DNA of 64,000 nt, taken from the NCBI GenBank assembly GCA_024640625.1, contig JAHEER010000003.1, positions 50,258-114,257 on the forward strand, given 5' to 3'. Shown in pieces: positions 1 to 8,629 of the stretch. The translations under genes were made by a program, and so were the position numbers. The first letter of the stretch is position 1, and every line of letters begins with the position of its first letter. This stretch comes from Desulfobulbaceae bacterium. Lineage in GTDB: Bacteria; Desulfobacterota; Desulfobulbia; Desulfobulbales; Desulfocapsaceae. The notes below the pieces were generated by a model. The model was not told the DNA's origin, did not search any database, and worked only from the letters and a program-made list of their open reading frames with translations.

Positions 1-1
1 T

Positions 2-382
2 CCCTGGCCGGGAGGTTTTCCGCCCCGCGCGGTGCTTGCCAATCTCGGCGACGAGTCCGCCCGGACGCTGCTGCCGCGGGTCGTACCGGGCTATAACGAT
101 ACGTTCCCGGTCACCTCTCCAGTCGGCCATTTCCCGGCCAACCCGTCGGGTCTCTTTGATATAGGCGGCAATGCGTCTGAATGGTGCCATGACTATTACA
201 GCGCTTATACCGGAAGATTGGCAGAAGACATTGACCCGCTCGGGCCCGGCATCGGCACGCACCGGGTGATCAGAGGATCGAGCTGGAAAGATGCGACGCT
301 TGCCGAAACCAGGCTGAGTTATCGGGCCTATCGCAAGGAAGCACGCAACAGTGTCGGTTTCCGTATTGCCAGGTACCCATGA
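2..382 (+). CDS. Formylglycine-generating-enzyme (FGE-sulfatase) domain protein, C-terminal part
   Basis: The reading frame is open from base 2, so the gene begins outside the window; a GTG at 32 is internal. The visible residues carry the end of an FGE-sulfatase (SUMF1/PF03781) domain: GLFDIGGNASEWCHDYY, VIRGSSWKD and the terminal GFRIARY. In this family true FGEs oxidise a cysteine of sulfatases to formylglycine, but most bacterial members are C-type-lectin-fold accessory or binding proteins without that activity, and the active-site cysteines cannot be judged from this fragment. Its stop overlaps the next start (ATGA), which places it at the head of the ExbB/vWA operon. Enzymatic function is not established; the domain assignment is solid. 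Confidence 0.85.
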   Translation, partial: PWPGGFPPRAVLANLGDESARTLLPRVVPGYNDTFPVTSPVGHFPANPSGLFDIGGNASEWCHDYYSAYTGRLAEDIDPLGPGIGTHRVIRGSSWKDATLAETRLSYRAYRKEARNSVGFRIARYP

Positions 383-732
383 AAAGAAAAAGATTGTCAT
401 TCTACTCAATCGCCGCGTTGCCGGCGAGAAATCTCCCCCGGACGTTCTTCAGTGTCCGCGGAAAAATGTTTGAGCGCGTCCCCATTGTGCCCACCTGCCC
501 ACATATTGCCTGGTACCCGCTCTTGATTCTCATCATCTTGTTCATGTTTTGCGGGCCTCTGCAGGCGGAAAAGGAATCGGAGCCGGCGGTTAAGGAGCCT
601 GCGGGCGGCGAAGCTACCCGTGAACCTGCCCCGCCACAGAGCCCCGCCGAGACCGTCGTCTGGCCTCCACCGTTCAAGCCCAGTGAAGAGATTGGCGCCG
701 ATTCCCAAATTTCCTTTCCCACAGATATCTAG
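379..732 (+). CDS. Small secreted or membrane-anchored Pro/Glu-rich protein
   Basis: This protein of 117 residues has no family I recognise. One hydrophobic segment (about residues 47-62, LLILIILFMFCGPLQA) looks like a signal peptide or anchor, followed by a hydrophilic Pro/Glu/Lys-rich tail of about 55 residues. ATG 379 overlaps the previous stop. An internal ATG at 466 would put the hydrophobic stretch at a more usual distance from the N terminus and may be the real start. It lies 7 bases before the ExbB-like gene, so co-transcription is expected. A role as periplasmic partner of the motor or vWA proteins is only a guess. Confidence 0.55.
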   Translation: MKRKRLSFYSIAALPARNLPRTFFSVRGKMFERVPIVPTCPHIAWYPLLILIILFMFCGPLQAEKESEPAVKEPAGGEATREPAPPQSPAETVVWPPPFKPSEEIGADSQISFPTDI

Positions 733-739
733 GAGCGGT

Positions 740-1549
740 ATGAACAGAGAACTGTTTCCCATCCAACTCGTCTATCAAGTGTTCACGCTGCTGATCGCCT
801 TCATCATCGTGCATGCAGCCTATGTGACCGTTGTCCGGCCGAAGGCTGCGGAATTTATAACCTTTGAGCAGGAGCAGATTGCCCAGGACCCGAACTATGT
901 GCAACAGCGTAATTTTTTCGTAGTTATCAAGGATTACGAGCAGGAAGCCTGTTTCATACTGATGCTCTGGGCGCTCGCCATCCTCGGCTACAAATCCATT
1001 TCGGCATATCGCCAGAAGCAAATCCTTGCCAATGATATCCTGGAGCTGCCGGCAACCCTTCCGGTGGGTCCGGAAGATACCAGAAGTCTGCTCGACCATC
1101 TCGCCGGGCTGCAGCCGCCGACCCGGGACTATTTACTACCGCGGGCTCTGCGCCTGGGGATTCAGCGTTTCGGCGTAACTGGCAACATCCAGGACTCGGC
1201 CACGGCCGTACGCGACTTGTGCGAATCTGAAATGGAACGGCAGGAGGCCGAACTCTCCATCATCAGATATATCGCCTGGGCCATTCCTTCGGTGGGGTTT
1301 ATCGGTACAGTCAGAGGCATCGGCTCTGCCCTCGGTTTAGCCAATCGTGCGGTCGAGGGCGATATTACCGGAGTGACCCAGAGCCTCGGAGTGGCATTCA
1401 ACTCAACTTTCATTGCCCTGGTCATCTCCATCGTTCTGATGTTCTTCATTCATCAACTTCAGCTTTTTCAGGAACGGCTGGTGCTCGACAGCGAAGCCTA
1501 CTGCAACGATAACCTCATCGCCCGTCTGCGCACCAGACCGCTGCCCTGA
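740..1549 (+). CDS. MotA/TolQ/ExbB-type proton channel protein
   Basis: The protein has 269 residues when started at ATG 740, which follows an AGGAG ribosome site at 731-735; the longer upstream frame overlaps the previous gene and is unlikely. Hydrophobic segments lie near residues 10-32, 74-92, 181-200 and 223-240. The third contains PSVGFIGTVRGIGSALGLA, matching the conserved TolQ/ExbB/MotA helix that lines the ion path (small residues and Gly-Thr-Val). In known systems five such subunits surround two ExbD/TolR/MotB subunits and turn proton flow into work in the periplasm. No ordinary ExbD follows; instead two vWA proteins with ExbD-like N-terminal helices do, so these are inferred to be its partners. 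Confidence 0.85.
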   Translation: MNRELFPIQLVYQVFTLLIAFIIVHAAYVTVVRPKAAEFITFEQEQIAQDPNYVQQRNFFVVIKDYEQEACFILMLWALAILGYKSISAYRQKQILANDILELPATLPVGPEDTRSLLDHLAGLQPPTRDYLLPRALRLGIQRFGVTGNIQDSATAVRDLCESEMERQEAELSIIRYIAWAIPSVGFIGTVRGIGSALGLANRAVEGDITGVTQSLGVAFNSTFIALVISIVLMFFIHQLQLFQERLVLDSEAYCNDNLIARLRTRPLP

Positions 1550-1557
1550 GGTAGAAG

Positions 1558-2655
1558 ATGGCTTCTTTTACCCGGCGTCGGATATCGACTTTCAACCTCT
1601 CCTTCCTGGATATCATGTTCTGCGGTTTTGGCGCGGTGGTCCTGCTGGTACTGATACTCAACAGCCACACGCAGAGCCGCCGCAGCGAGCATGTTGCCGA
1701 CAGGTCGGCTGAATTGCGGCAGGCGGAAATGGAGCAGCGGCTGATGGGCGCCCATATCGAGCGGCAGCAGACCGAAATAGGCCGACTCGAACGTTCACTT
1801 GCAGCCCTGGAACAGACCCGCACAGCGTTTTTGAACGAGCTGGAAGAGATTGACAACAAAACAATCCCGCTGAGCCGGAACCAATCTGCCCAGGAGCGCA
1901 TCGCGGCCTTGCAGGAAGAACTACTGCGCCTGGAGCAGGAACTGCAGGCCGTTGCCAGCCAGAAAGCTGCTGAGCGTGAGGCGGGCAGACAGGTCCGGGC
2001 TTTTGTCGGGACGGGAAACCGGCAGTACCTGACCGGATTGCGCCTCGACGGACAGAGGGTATTGATCCTGGTCGACTCGTCCGCTTCGATGCTGGACCGC
2101 AGAATCGTCGATGTGGTGCGCCGCAAGGTGCGTGACGAAAAGAGCCGCCGGACTGCACCCAAATGGCTCAAAGCGGTGGCAACGGTGGAGTGGCTGGTGG
2201 CCAATCTGCCCCAGACCAGTTCTATTCAGATCCACCATTTCAGCACTTCAGTGGTCCCGCTGGCCGCAGGCGAAACACCGGGCTGGCTGCCGGTTACCCG
2301 GTTCGACCAGGTTGATAGCCTGATCGAGACCCTGAAAATGGTGGCGCCGCTGGGCGGCACCAACCTCGAGGCACCCTTTCTGAAGGCCCGCTCTCTGACT
2401 CCACCACCGGACAATATAGTGCTCATCACCGACGGCCTTCCCACCCTGGGAAAGCGGGGAGCGAGGTCGACTACGATTACTGGGCAGGCCAGGGTAAAAC
2501 TTTACCGGGAAGCGATTAAAAGCCTGCCCGCCAAGGTTCCCGTCAACACCATTCTTTTTCCCATCGAAGGCGATCCCATGGCGGCGTCGCTGTTCTGGGA
2601 GCTGGCGGTGACCTCGGGGGGATCCTTTTTAACTCCGACCAGGGACTGGCCATGA
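1558..2655 (+). CDS. vWA-domain protein with ExbD/TolR-like N-terminal helix (first of pair)
   Basis: The protein has 365 residues. Residues 12-34 form one membrane helix beginning FNLSFLDIMFCGFGAVVLL; the Asp at 18 sits where ExbD/TolR carry their proton-binding Asp (INVTPFIDVM-type motif). A coiled coil rich in Glu, Gln and Arg spans about 40-145. A von Willebrand A domain follows, with a complete DxSxS metal site (D173, S175, S177), a Gly-Gly-Thr and LITDGLPT. Topology is therefore expected to be a short cytoplasmic N terminus with coiled coil and vWA in the periplasm. It starts 8 bases after the ExbB-like gene and overlaps the second vWA gene by 4 bases. Domain calls are firm; motor coupling is inference. 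Confidence 0.85.
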   Translation: MASFTRRRISTFNLSFLDIMFCGFGAVVLLVLILNSHTQSRRSEHVADRSAELRQAEMEQRLMGAHIERQQTEIGRLERSLAALEQTRTAFLNELEEIDNKTIPLSRNQSAQERIAALQEELLRLEQELQAVASQKAAEREAGRQVRAFVGTGNRQYLTGLRLDGQRVLILVDSSASMLDRRIVDVVRRKVRDEKSRRTAPKWLKAVATVEWLVANLPQTSSIQIHHFSTSVVPLAAGETPGWLPVTRFDQVDSLIETLKMVAPLGGTNLEAPFLKARSLTPPPDNIVLITDGLPTLGKRGARSTTITGQARVKLYREAIKSLPAKVPVNTILFPIEGDPMAASLFWELAVTSGGSFLTPTRDWP

Positions 2656-3647
2656 AAAGACGAAGACGGTCCATAGAGGTGTTCAACCTGTCCTTTCTCG
2701 ATGTAATATCCTGCGGATTCGGCGCCATCGTGCTGCTGCTGGTAATCATGAAAATATCGGAGCCCGCGCTGATCGAAGAATCAACCAAAGATATTTCCCT
2801 CAGCATCAATCGGATCCGGTCCGAGGTCGTCTCTCTCAGGGATCACTCAGCCAGACTCTACCAAACCAGTGAAGAGCTGCGCACTACTGAGCACACCCTG
2901 CTCGAGCAGATTGGCGAGCTTAACCTTCAGCTTGCCGGAGCGCGGGAACAGCAGAAAAACCTGCTGGTCCGCTATTCTTCCCAGGAGGCAATCATTGAGC
3001 AATTGTATCGGGCCCAGCAGGAGCTTACCGAGGAGATGCTTCGGCTGCAACGGCAGAAATCTGCCACTCCCATAAATGCTCCCATCGGCGGCATCCCGGT
3101 GGACAGCGAATTTATCATCTTCGTGATCGACACTTCCGGGTCCATGCAGCAGTTTGCCTGGCCGGCGGTGCGCAAAAAAATGCAGGAGATTCTTTCCATC
3201 TATCCACGGGTCCAGGGAATTCAGGTGATGAACGATATGGGAGACTATATGTTTTCCCAATACGCGGGCCGCTGGATACAGGATACGCCGGCGCGCAGAA
3301 AAGCCATACTGGAGAGGCTCAGAAGCTGGACGCCTTTCTCTAATTCGAGTCCGGTGGAGGGCATTACCGCGGCCATCAGGAGGTTTTACGCAGCGGACAA
3401 AAAAATAAGCATCTACGTGTTCGGTGACGATTTTTCCCGCGGTTCCATCCAGGAGGTGGTCGACACCGTCGATTCAATAAATCGATCGCTCGGAGACGGC
3501 CCCCGCCGGGTGCGCATCCACGCTGTCGGTTTCCCGGTCTTGTTCGGCCATGCCGGAGCCGATATGAACGTGGCCCGGTTTGCTGCCCTGATGCGTCGCC
3601 TGGCCGAGGACAATGACGGCAGTTTTGTCGGCCTGCCTGAGCTGTAG
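2652..3647 (+). CDS. vWA-domain protein with ExbD/TolR-like N-terminal helix (second of pair)
   Basis: The protein has 331 residues and the same plan as its neighbour: a basic N terminus, a helix FNLSFLDVISCGFGAIVLL with Asp17 at the ExbD proton-site position, a coiled coil over about residues 45-135, then a vWA domain with an intact DxSxS site (D160, S162, S164). Outside the helix the two proteins differ clearly, especially within the vWA domain (this one has FGDDFSRGS and no Gly-Gly-Thr element), so they are diverged paralogues. They could form a heterodimer, as ExbD/TolR subunits dimerise inside the ExbB/TolQ ring. The ATG overlaps the previous stop by 4 bases, indicating translational coupling. 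It is the last gene of the operon. Confidence 0.85.
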   Translation: MKRRRRSIEVFNLSFLDVISCGFGAIVLLLVIMKISEPALIEESTKDISLSINRIRSEVVSLRDHSARLYQTSEELRTTEHTLLEQIGELNLQLAGAREQQKNLLVRYSSQEAIIEQLYRAQQELTEEMLRLQRQKSATPINAPIGGIPVDSEFIIFVIDTSGSMQQFAWPAVRKKMQEILSIYPRVQGIQVMNDMGDYMFSQYAGRWIQDTPARRKAILERLRSWTPFSNSSPVEGITAAIRRFYAADKKISIYVFGDDFSRGSIQEVVDTVDSINRSLGDGPRRVRIHAVGFPVLFGHAGADMNVARFAALMRRLAEDNDGSFVGLPEL

Positions 3648-3841
3648 GGCGCTACCGGGCACGCAGTTCCAGGTTTGTAAAGCCCCATGCCCACTGGTGG
3701 TGCCCGGCGATTCAGGCTGCCCTATGATGGTTAAGAAGTTTGGCGTCCGGAGGAAAAAGTCTTTCACTTCGGACCTACCTGCGATAGATTTTCAGCCGGT
3801 GGTCCAACGACTCTTCCCCATTCATCTTAATTGAGGTGATT

Positions 3842-5389
3842 ATGCACTTGTTTTCTGCTCGTTTCCTGCTTCTGCTCTATCTGGGCGGCTTGGCTTTACT
3901 GTTTTCCGGCTGTGCGTCCCTGCCGCCGCGTCCGGAACTGGCTCACGAGCCGGCCCTGGCTCCCGCTTCGTCGGGACCCGTGGCAATGCTCGGTGATCGA
4001 TTTATGAGGGCCAATGGCGCCGAGGCCTCCGGCTTTCATCTGTTGATTGATGCCCGTGAGGCCCTGGATGCGCGTCTGGCCTTGATCGACTCGGCAACCA
4101 GCGCCATCGATTTACAGTATTACATCTGGGCAGGCGATGCCGTCGGGGTGCTGCTCTTTGATCGCCTACTCAAGGCGGCAGACCGCGGTGTCAAGGTGCG
4201 GATAATCGTCGACGATATCTGGCTTGGCTCCACCACCAAAAATCTGGCCGCCCTGAATGCTCATCCCGATCTGGAGATCAGGATTTTCAATCCGAACCCG
4301 GGGCGGGATTCAACCATCGGCGGGCTGCTGAATATGCTGGCCAGTTTTCAGGCTCTGAATCAACGCATGCACAACAAATTGATGATCGTTGACAACCAGG
4401 CGATAATCGTCGGCGGCAGGAATCAGGGCAACGAGTATTTCGGCCTCGGCAAAGAGTTCAACTTCCTCGATGTGGATGTCATTGCTCTGGGCGGCGTGGT
4501 GGAGGAGAGCTCCGATGCCTATGATCAGTACTGGAATGACAATTCGGTCTATCCGCTGACCCGCTGGATAGACAAGTTGCCGGATAATACGCTTGATGAA
4601 GTGCGTTCAGGAGTCGCTGAACTGGTTGAAAAATTTCGTCCGCAACTGACGGCCTATTCCGTGCAGCCCCGCGACTGGCAGCACTGGCTTGATATGCTCG
4701 AGGAAAACCTGCTCGTCGGTGAAGCTCACTTTCTCCAGGACGACCCTGTCCAGATCGAAGGCAAGAGTTATCGGTTGATCGATATGATCTCCTATTTCTC
4801 TGATCCCACCAGGGAAGAACTTCTGTTGACAAGTCCCTATCTGATTCCGGTGGGCAGCAGCCTCGAGGATTTGCAGAAGTTGATAAACAAAGGGGTAAGA
4901 GCGAAGATAATCACCAACTCCCTGGCTTCGACCAACCACACCCTGGTCAACAGCCATTACAAAAAGTACCGCAAGCCGATCCTGGCCACCGGTGTCAATC
5001 TGTTCGAGTTCCGCCATCAGCCTGCGGGGACGATCAGGAACTGGGCCGATGTCGAGCCGGTGAGGGCCCCGTTTATTTCTCTGCATGCCAAGACCATCGT
5101 CTCCGACCGGCGTCTCTGCTTTATCGGTTCTCTCAATTTCGATCCCCGGGCCATTGTCATCAATTCAGAGAATGGGTTGCTCATAGACTCGGTAGAACTG
5201 GCCGATGAACTTGCTGATTTTATCGATTACCTGACTGCGCCGGAAAATGCCTATGAAGTGACGATTCAAAATAATCGTCTACAGTGGAAGTCATCGGACC
5301 GCACCATCGACGCCCAGCCCGCCCGTGGAGCCATGCAGGGTTTCGCTGATCTTTTTTGGGGGCTGCTGCCCATTGAAAGTCAACTTTAA
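3842..5389 (+). CDS. Phospholipase D-family lipoprotein, cardiolipin synthase ClsC-like
   Basis: The protein has 515 residues from ATG 3842, chosen because GAGG at 3833-3836 sits five bases upstream; the GTG at 3836 lies inside that site. A lipoprotein signal ends in LLFSGC, so the protein should be lipid-anchored. Two HKD catalytic motifs are intact: MHNKLMIVDNQAIIVGG near residue 175 and LHAKTIVSDRRLCFIGSLN near 413. Length and layout match bacterial ClsC/YmdC-type enzymes, which make cardiolipin from phosphatidylglycerol and a second phospholipid. No partner such as YmdB is adjacent, so the gene seems to be a single transcription unit. Other PLD-type phospholipases remain possible. Confidence 0.85.
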   Translation: MHLFSARFLLLLYLGGLALLFSGCASLPPRPELAHEPALAPASSGPVAMLGDRFMRANGAEASGFHLLIDAREALDARLALIDSATSAIDLQYYIWAGDAVGVLLFDRLLKAADRGVKVRIIVDDIWLGSTTKNLAALNAHPDLEIRIFNPNPGRDSTIGGLLNMLASFQALNQRMHNKLMIVDNQAIIVGGRNQGNEYFGLGKEFNFLDVDVIALGGVVEESSDAYDQYWNDNSVYPLTRWIDKLPDNTLDEVRSGVAELVEKFRPQLTAYSVQPRDWQHWLDMLEENLLVGEAHFLQDDPVQIEGKSYRLIDMISYFSDPTREELLLTSPYLIPVGSSLEDLQKLINKGVRAKIITNSLASTNHTLVNSHYKKYRKPILATGVNLFEFRHQPAGTIRNWADVEPVRAPFISLHAKTIVSDRRLCFIGSLNFDPRAIVINSENGLLIDSVELADELADFIDYLTAPENAYEVTIQNNRLQWKSSDRTIDAQPARGAMQGFADLFWGLLPIESQL

Positions 5390-5509
5390 GCCTTGATCTA
5401 ACATTGTATTTTGCCCAACCTCTGCATTACGCAAGGAAATTATATTCCCGGACATCTAGATTGCTATGTTGCTATTTTCTGCCGTGACGTTTGATATGGA
5501 TAATGTGAC

Positions 5510-5713
5510 ATGAGTGAACAGAAAGGACTGAAGGTGTCAACCGCCGGCATCCTGGTCATCGGCCCGGTCGGTATCGTCATTGCCGAATTGAGCCGCTCCC
5601 GGGCGATCATGCTGGACGGGGTGTTCAAACTGGTCTACTTTATTGCCGGTCTGTTCACCCTGATTTTCACCATTGACCGGCGCTGGGGCGCCTCGGTCGA
5701 ATCCCTCGCATAG
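5510..5713 (+). pseudogene. Remnant of a cation diffusion facilitator (CDF) transporter, N-terminal part only
   Basis: The 67-residue frame has two hydrophobic stretches. The text SRSRAIMLDGVFKLVYFIAG closely resembles the first two helices of CDF cation-efflux proteins (pattern S-x-A-I-L-L-D-G-x-F), where the Asp is a helix-2 metal ligand. A functional CDF protein has about 300 residues and six helices; here the frame stops just after helix 2, and no continuation is visible in the next 90 bases. A decayed gene with its 3' part lost is the best reading. A genuine small membrane protein cannot be excluded. Confidence 0.45.
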
Positions 5714-5896
5714 TTTTGACTTACAATGAGTCTCCTGCTGCCCGGGCTAATAGAGTGTTGAAAAAGATCGTCCAGGTTGTAGAGTAGATCAGCTTCTGGG
5801 CAATTGGACAGTTTTGCACTTCTGTACGTGGCACCATTGAAATCACTCAATCTTAGATTTTTCAGCTTAGCACGAGACCTCGGCATTGGTGCCAGA

Positions 5897-7822
5897 ATGC
5901 CTGGCATGGTCGCGATTGCTGCTTCCTGGGGCTTTTCGGTACTGCTCTACGGGCTCCTTCGGTGGTTCGGGCTGACGGTAGTTGCTGCCCACCTGGCAGC
6001 GCTGGCGCTGGTGGCCCCGTTCGTCCTGGTTGTAATGAGGCAACGGATATTGAAGGTGGATAAGGAGCAGAAGATATCCCTGTTAGTGATCCTCAGGTTT
6101 GCGCTGGTCTTCGTTTTTGCTGCGTCGCTGCAGGGGGTGCTTCTGAGCCATCTCCAGCAACTATCATTTTTGACCTCTTTCATTGCCTTCACCCCTGCGG
6201 CTCTGTTCGGGGTGCTGATCCTCTATTTTATCAGCGCGGTCTGGGTGTTCCCACTGCCCGGCGGCAACGCTTCCAGCAAAGAAATTGTGCTCAGCGTCTG
6301 CATTGCTGCCATGGTTGCGCTTCGCTTGATGTATTTGGGCTTGCCTGAACTCATGGAGCAGGAAGCCTACTATTGGAATTATGCGCAGCACCTGGACCTC
6401 AGCTATCTGGATCACCCGCCGATGGTGGCCCTGTTGATCTGGTTGGGCACCAATCTGTGCGGGATTAACGAGTTTGGTGTCAGAATCGGCGCCTTTCTCT
6501 GCTGGTTCGTCACTGCCTTTTTCTGTTATCGCCTGACGATTAAGGTTTTCGATCGACAGGCGGCTCTGGGTACCGTGCTGCTGCTGACGGTCCTGCCGCT
6601 CTATTTTGGTGTCGGTTTTCTGATGACGCCGGATGCCCCGCTGCATGCGGCCTGGGCGGCCCTGCTTTTTTACGGCTATCGGGTTCTCGTGGAGGGCGAC
6701 ACGGCCTCCTGGGCCGGTTTTGGGATCAGCCTTGGCCTGGGCCTGTTGTCCAAATATACCATCGTCCTGCTTGGTCCTGCCTTTTTCCTCTACATGCTGA
6801 TCGACCGCAGAGCCCGGGGCTGGTTCCTGAAGCCGGGCCCCTATGCAGCATTGGCGCTGGCAGGGGCGCTCTTTTCGCCGGTAATTCTCTGGAACATGCA
6901 GCACCAGTGGGCTTCCTTTCTTTTCCAGAGCGCCAAGCGGATCTCCAGTGATCCGGTCATTTCCACCCCTCACCTGCTCGGTCATATCACCCTTATTCTT
7001 ACCCCTGCCGGGCTGCTCGGGGTGGTGCTCTTTTTCCTTTTTGGCCGCAGGCTTTTCCAATCTGCTGAAACCGTGAACATCCCCGCTATCCGTAACAAAG
7101 CGAGGCGCACTTTCCTGCTGCTCTTTCTGGCTTCGTTTCTGCCCTTTATCCTCTTTTTTACCATCAGTTTCAGTCGTGAGGTCAAGCTCAACTGGACCAG
7201 CCCGTTGTGGCTGGCGGCACTCCCTTTTTTAGGCTGCACCGTCACTTCGGTATATGGAAGATTCTGCTCAATCTGCCTGATGGTGATTCATGAATTGTGG
7301 CGCTTTACCATACCGGTTCTCATTATGGCGTTGGCGATCGGGCTGCACTATGTGACCCTGGGTCTGCCCGGCGCCGCTCATCCGCCGGGGCCCTTTCTCA
7401 TCGGCTGGGATAAGCTCGCCGTAGAAGTCGAAACCCTGGCCGACGAAATCGAAAAGGATTCGGGCGCCCGCCCCATCGTGGTGGGTATGGATCACTACCA
7501 GATCACCAGCGGTCTGGCCTTCTACCGAACCAAAAATGCCCGGGACCAGAGCTCGCCGAGCAGATCCGTGACCATCGGCCAGAGTGTCGGCTGGCACCTG
7601 TTCGGGCACAACTCACGGATGTATCGGTTGTGGTTTGATCCCCGTGACTGGCAGCCTGTTGGTGTGATCGCGGTGGCCTCGAAGAAATCGAGACTGGAAA
7701 AAGGGTCGTTTGGAACCGAGGTGGTCTTCGACTCCGAGATTATGGAGCTGCCTGCCGTCAAAGATGGTCAGGAAGTGCGGCGTTTCTACTACCGACTGGT
7801 TTCGGCGGCCACTTTCAAATGA
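5897..7822 (+). CDS. GT39/PMT-family membrane glycosyltransferase (ArnT-like)
   Basis: This is an integral membrane protein of about 641 residues. The frame is open back to a TTG at 5804, but the extra 31 residues look non-membrane, so ATG 5897 (or 5906) is preferred; no strong ribosome site decides it. The family signature is clear: EQEAYYWNYAQHLDLSYLDH has the acidic, metal-binding first periplasmic loop of PMT/ArnT enzymes, followed by many hydrophobic helices and a C-terminal periplasmic domain. Such enzymes transfer a sugar from a polyprenyl-phosphate donor to lipid A, protein or another glycan in the periplasm. No arn-type or lipid-linked-sugar genes are adjacent, so the substrate is unknown. 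Confidence 0.85.
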   Translation: MPGMVAIAASWGFSVLLYGLLRWFGLTVVAAHLAALALVAPFVLVVMRQRILKVDKEQKISLLVILRFALVFVFAASLQGVLLSHLQQLSFLTSFIAFTPAALFGVLILYFISAVWVFPLPGGNASSKEIVLSVCIAAMVALRLMYLGLPELMEQEAYYWNYAQHLDLSYLDHPPMVALLIWLGTNLCGINEFGVRIGAFLCWFVTAFFCYRLTIKVFDRQAALGTVLLLTVLPLYFGVGFLMTPDAPLHAAWAALLFYGYRVLVEGDTASWAGFGISLGLGLLSKYTIVLLGPAFFLYMLIDRRARGWFLKPGPYAALALAGALFSPVILWNMQHQWASFLFQSAKRISSDPVISTPHLLGHITLILTPAGLLGVVLFFLFGRRLFQSAETVNIPAIRNKARRTFLLLFLASFLPFILFFTISFSREVKLNWTSPLWLAALPFLGCTVTSVYGRFCSICLMVIHELWRFTIPVLIMALAIGLHYVTLGLPGAAHPPGPFLIGWDKLAVEVETLADEIEKDSGARPIVVGMDHYQITSGLAFYRTKNARDQSSPSRSVTIGQSVGWHLFGHNSRMYRLWFDPRDWQPVGVIAVASKKSRLEKGSFGTEVVFDSEIMELPAVKDGQEVRRFYYRLVSAATFK

Positions 7823-7913
7823 CCGGAATACCTTGCAGTGAAAGCTGTGGACAGACCCTCGGCAGAAATGGTTATATGTCGCTTTGAGGAAAATCTGATC
7901 TTTACCTGACCCT

Positions 7914-8243
7914 GTGCTGAGAAAAAAACCCAAAAAAAAGCTGACGCCGCTGCAGGAAAACAGGCTGCTGAAAATCGTCATTGGGCTCATCGTTGTGGCC
8001 GTCGCCTGGCTGCTTTTCGCTCCTGGGACCGGCGTCTACAGCCTGATTAAGCAGAGAAGCCGGACCGCTGCGCTCGAGCAACAGACCGAAGAGCTGATTA
8101 ACACCAACGAAGAACTTCGGGCCGAGATCGAACGGCTCAAACATGACCAGGCCTACCTGGAGAAGGTGGCCCGAGAAAAATATGGTCTTCTGAAGAAAAA
8201 CGAACGGGTCTTCGATTTCTCCAGGAGTAAAGAAAACGACTAA
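7914..8243 (+). CDS. FtsB/DivIC septum-formation-initiator family protein
   Basis: The protein has 109 residues and starts with GTG. A Lys-rich cytoplasmic N terminus (KKPKKK) leads into one membrane helix (about residues 22-42) and then a coiled coil (about 48-83: QQTEELINTNEELRAEIERL). It ends with the family's conserved LEKVAREKYGLLKKNE region. FtsB-type proteins bind FtsL and FtsQ and activate septal wall synthesis at the division site. The gene is alone, convergent with the fmdB-like gene; its usual partner eno is not next to it. The ribosome site is weak, but no better start retains the basic N terminus. Confidence 0.85.
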   Translation: MLRKKPKKKLTPLQENRLLKIVIGLIVVAVAWLLFAPGTGVYSLIKQRSRTAALEQQTEELINTNEELRAEIERLKHDQAYLEKVAREKYGLLKKNERVFDFSRSKEND

Positions 8244-8293
8244 GAGTGATCCTGGTGCCTGATTAAACCCACCCGGGGTTCGCTTCAGGTCGC

Positions 8294-8503
8294 TCAGGAG
8301 AATCCGGAGCCGCCGCAGCCGGCAGCTGGAGGCGGGCTCAGGGGCGCCGCTGAACCTCCCACCTTGATGCTTGAAGCGGACATCACTTTTTTTACTTCAC
8401 CGCTCTGGCAGGATTCACAGGTTACTGATGTGGTATCGGTGGAAGAAACGATGGCCTCGAATTCGTTGCCACAGGAATTGCATATAAACTCATAGATCGG
8501 CAT
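8294..8503 (-). CDS. FmdB-family zinc-ribbon protein
   Basis: The protein has 69 residues. It opens with MPIYEFICNSCGNEFE and has a second pair in CESC, giving two CxxC knuckles for one zinc ion. The rest is a low-complexity Ser/Pro/Gly tail ending CGGSGFS. This matches the FmdB/CxxC_CXXC_SSSS family of small putative regulators, whose biochemical role is not settled. The gene is monocistronic, placed between the convergent FtsB-like gene and the XRE regulator. Confidence 0.85.
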   Translation of the reverse strand: MPIYEFICNSCGNEFEAIVSSTDTTSVTCESCQSGEVKKVMSASSIKVGGSAAPLSPPPAAGCGGSGFS

Positions 8504-8629
8504 AGCTGTTACCTGGTTAACTGATGATCATCGCGGCGGCGGGGTGACCGGCACCGTATTAAATTGTATCCTTTAATACTTTAATGCCGGAATCACGAAA
8601 ATAAAGGCCGCTGCTCGCCTAAAATGAAT

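Noticed and set aside
3655..3707. 8-bp inverted repeat (CCGGGCAC / GTGCCCGG) after the vWA operon
   Set aside because: The loop of 37 bases is too long and no T-run follows, so it does not qualify as a terminator.
3613..3834. 73-residue frame after the second vWA gene
   Set aside because: It starts inside the vWA gene, has no ribosome site and no family-like pattern.
5714..5896. Possible IS or MITE end (GAGTGTTGAAAAA) before the GT39 gene
   Set aside because: No matching inverted end or transposase was found; chance similarity cannot be excluded.
8266..8280. 5-bp hairpin between the FtsB-like and FmdB genes
   Set aside because: Short stem and no T-run on either strand.
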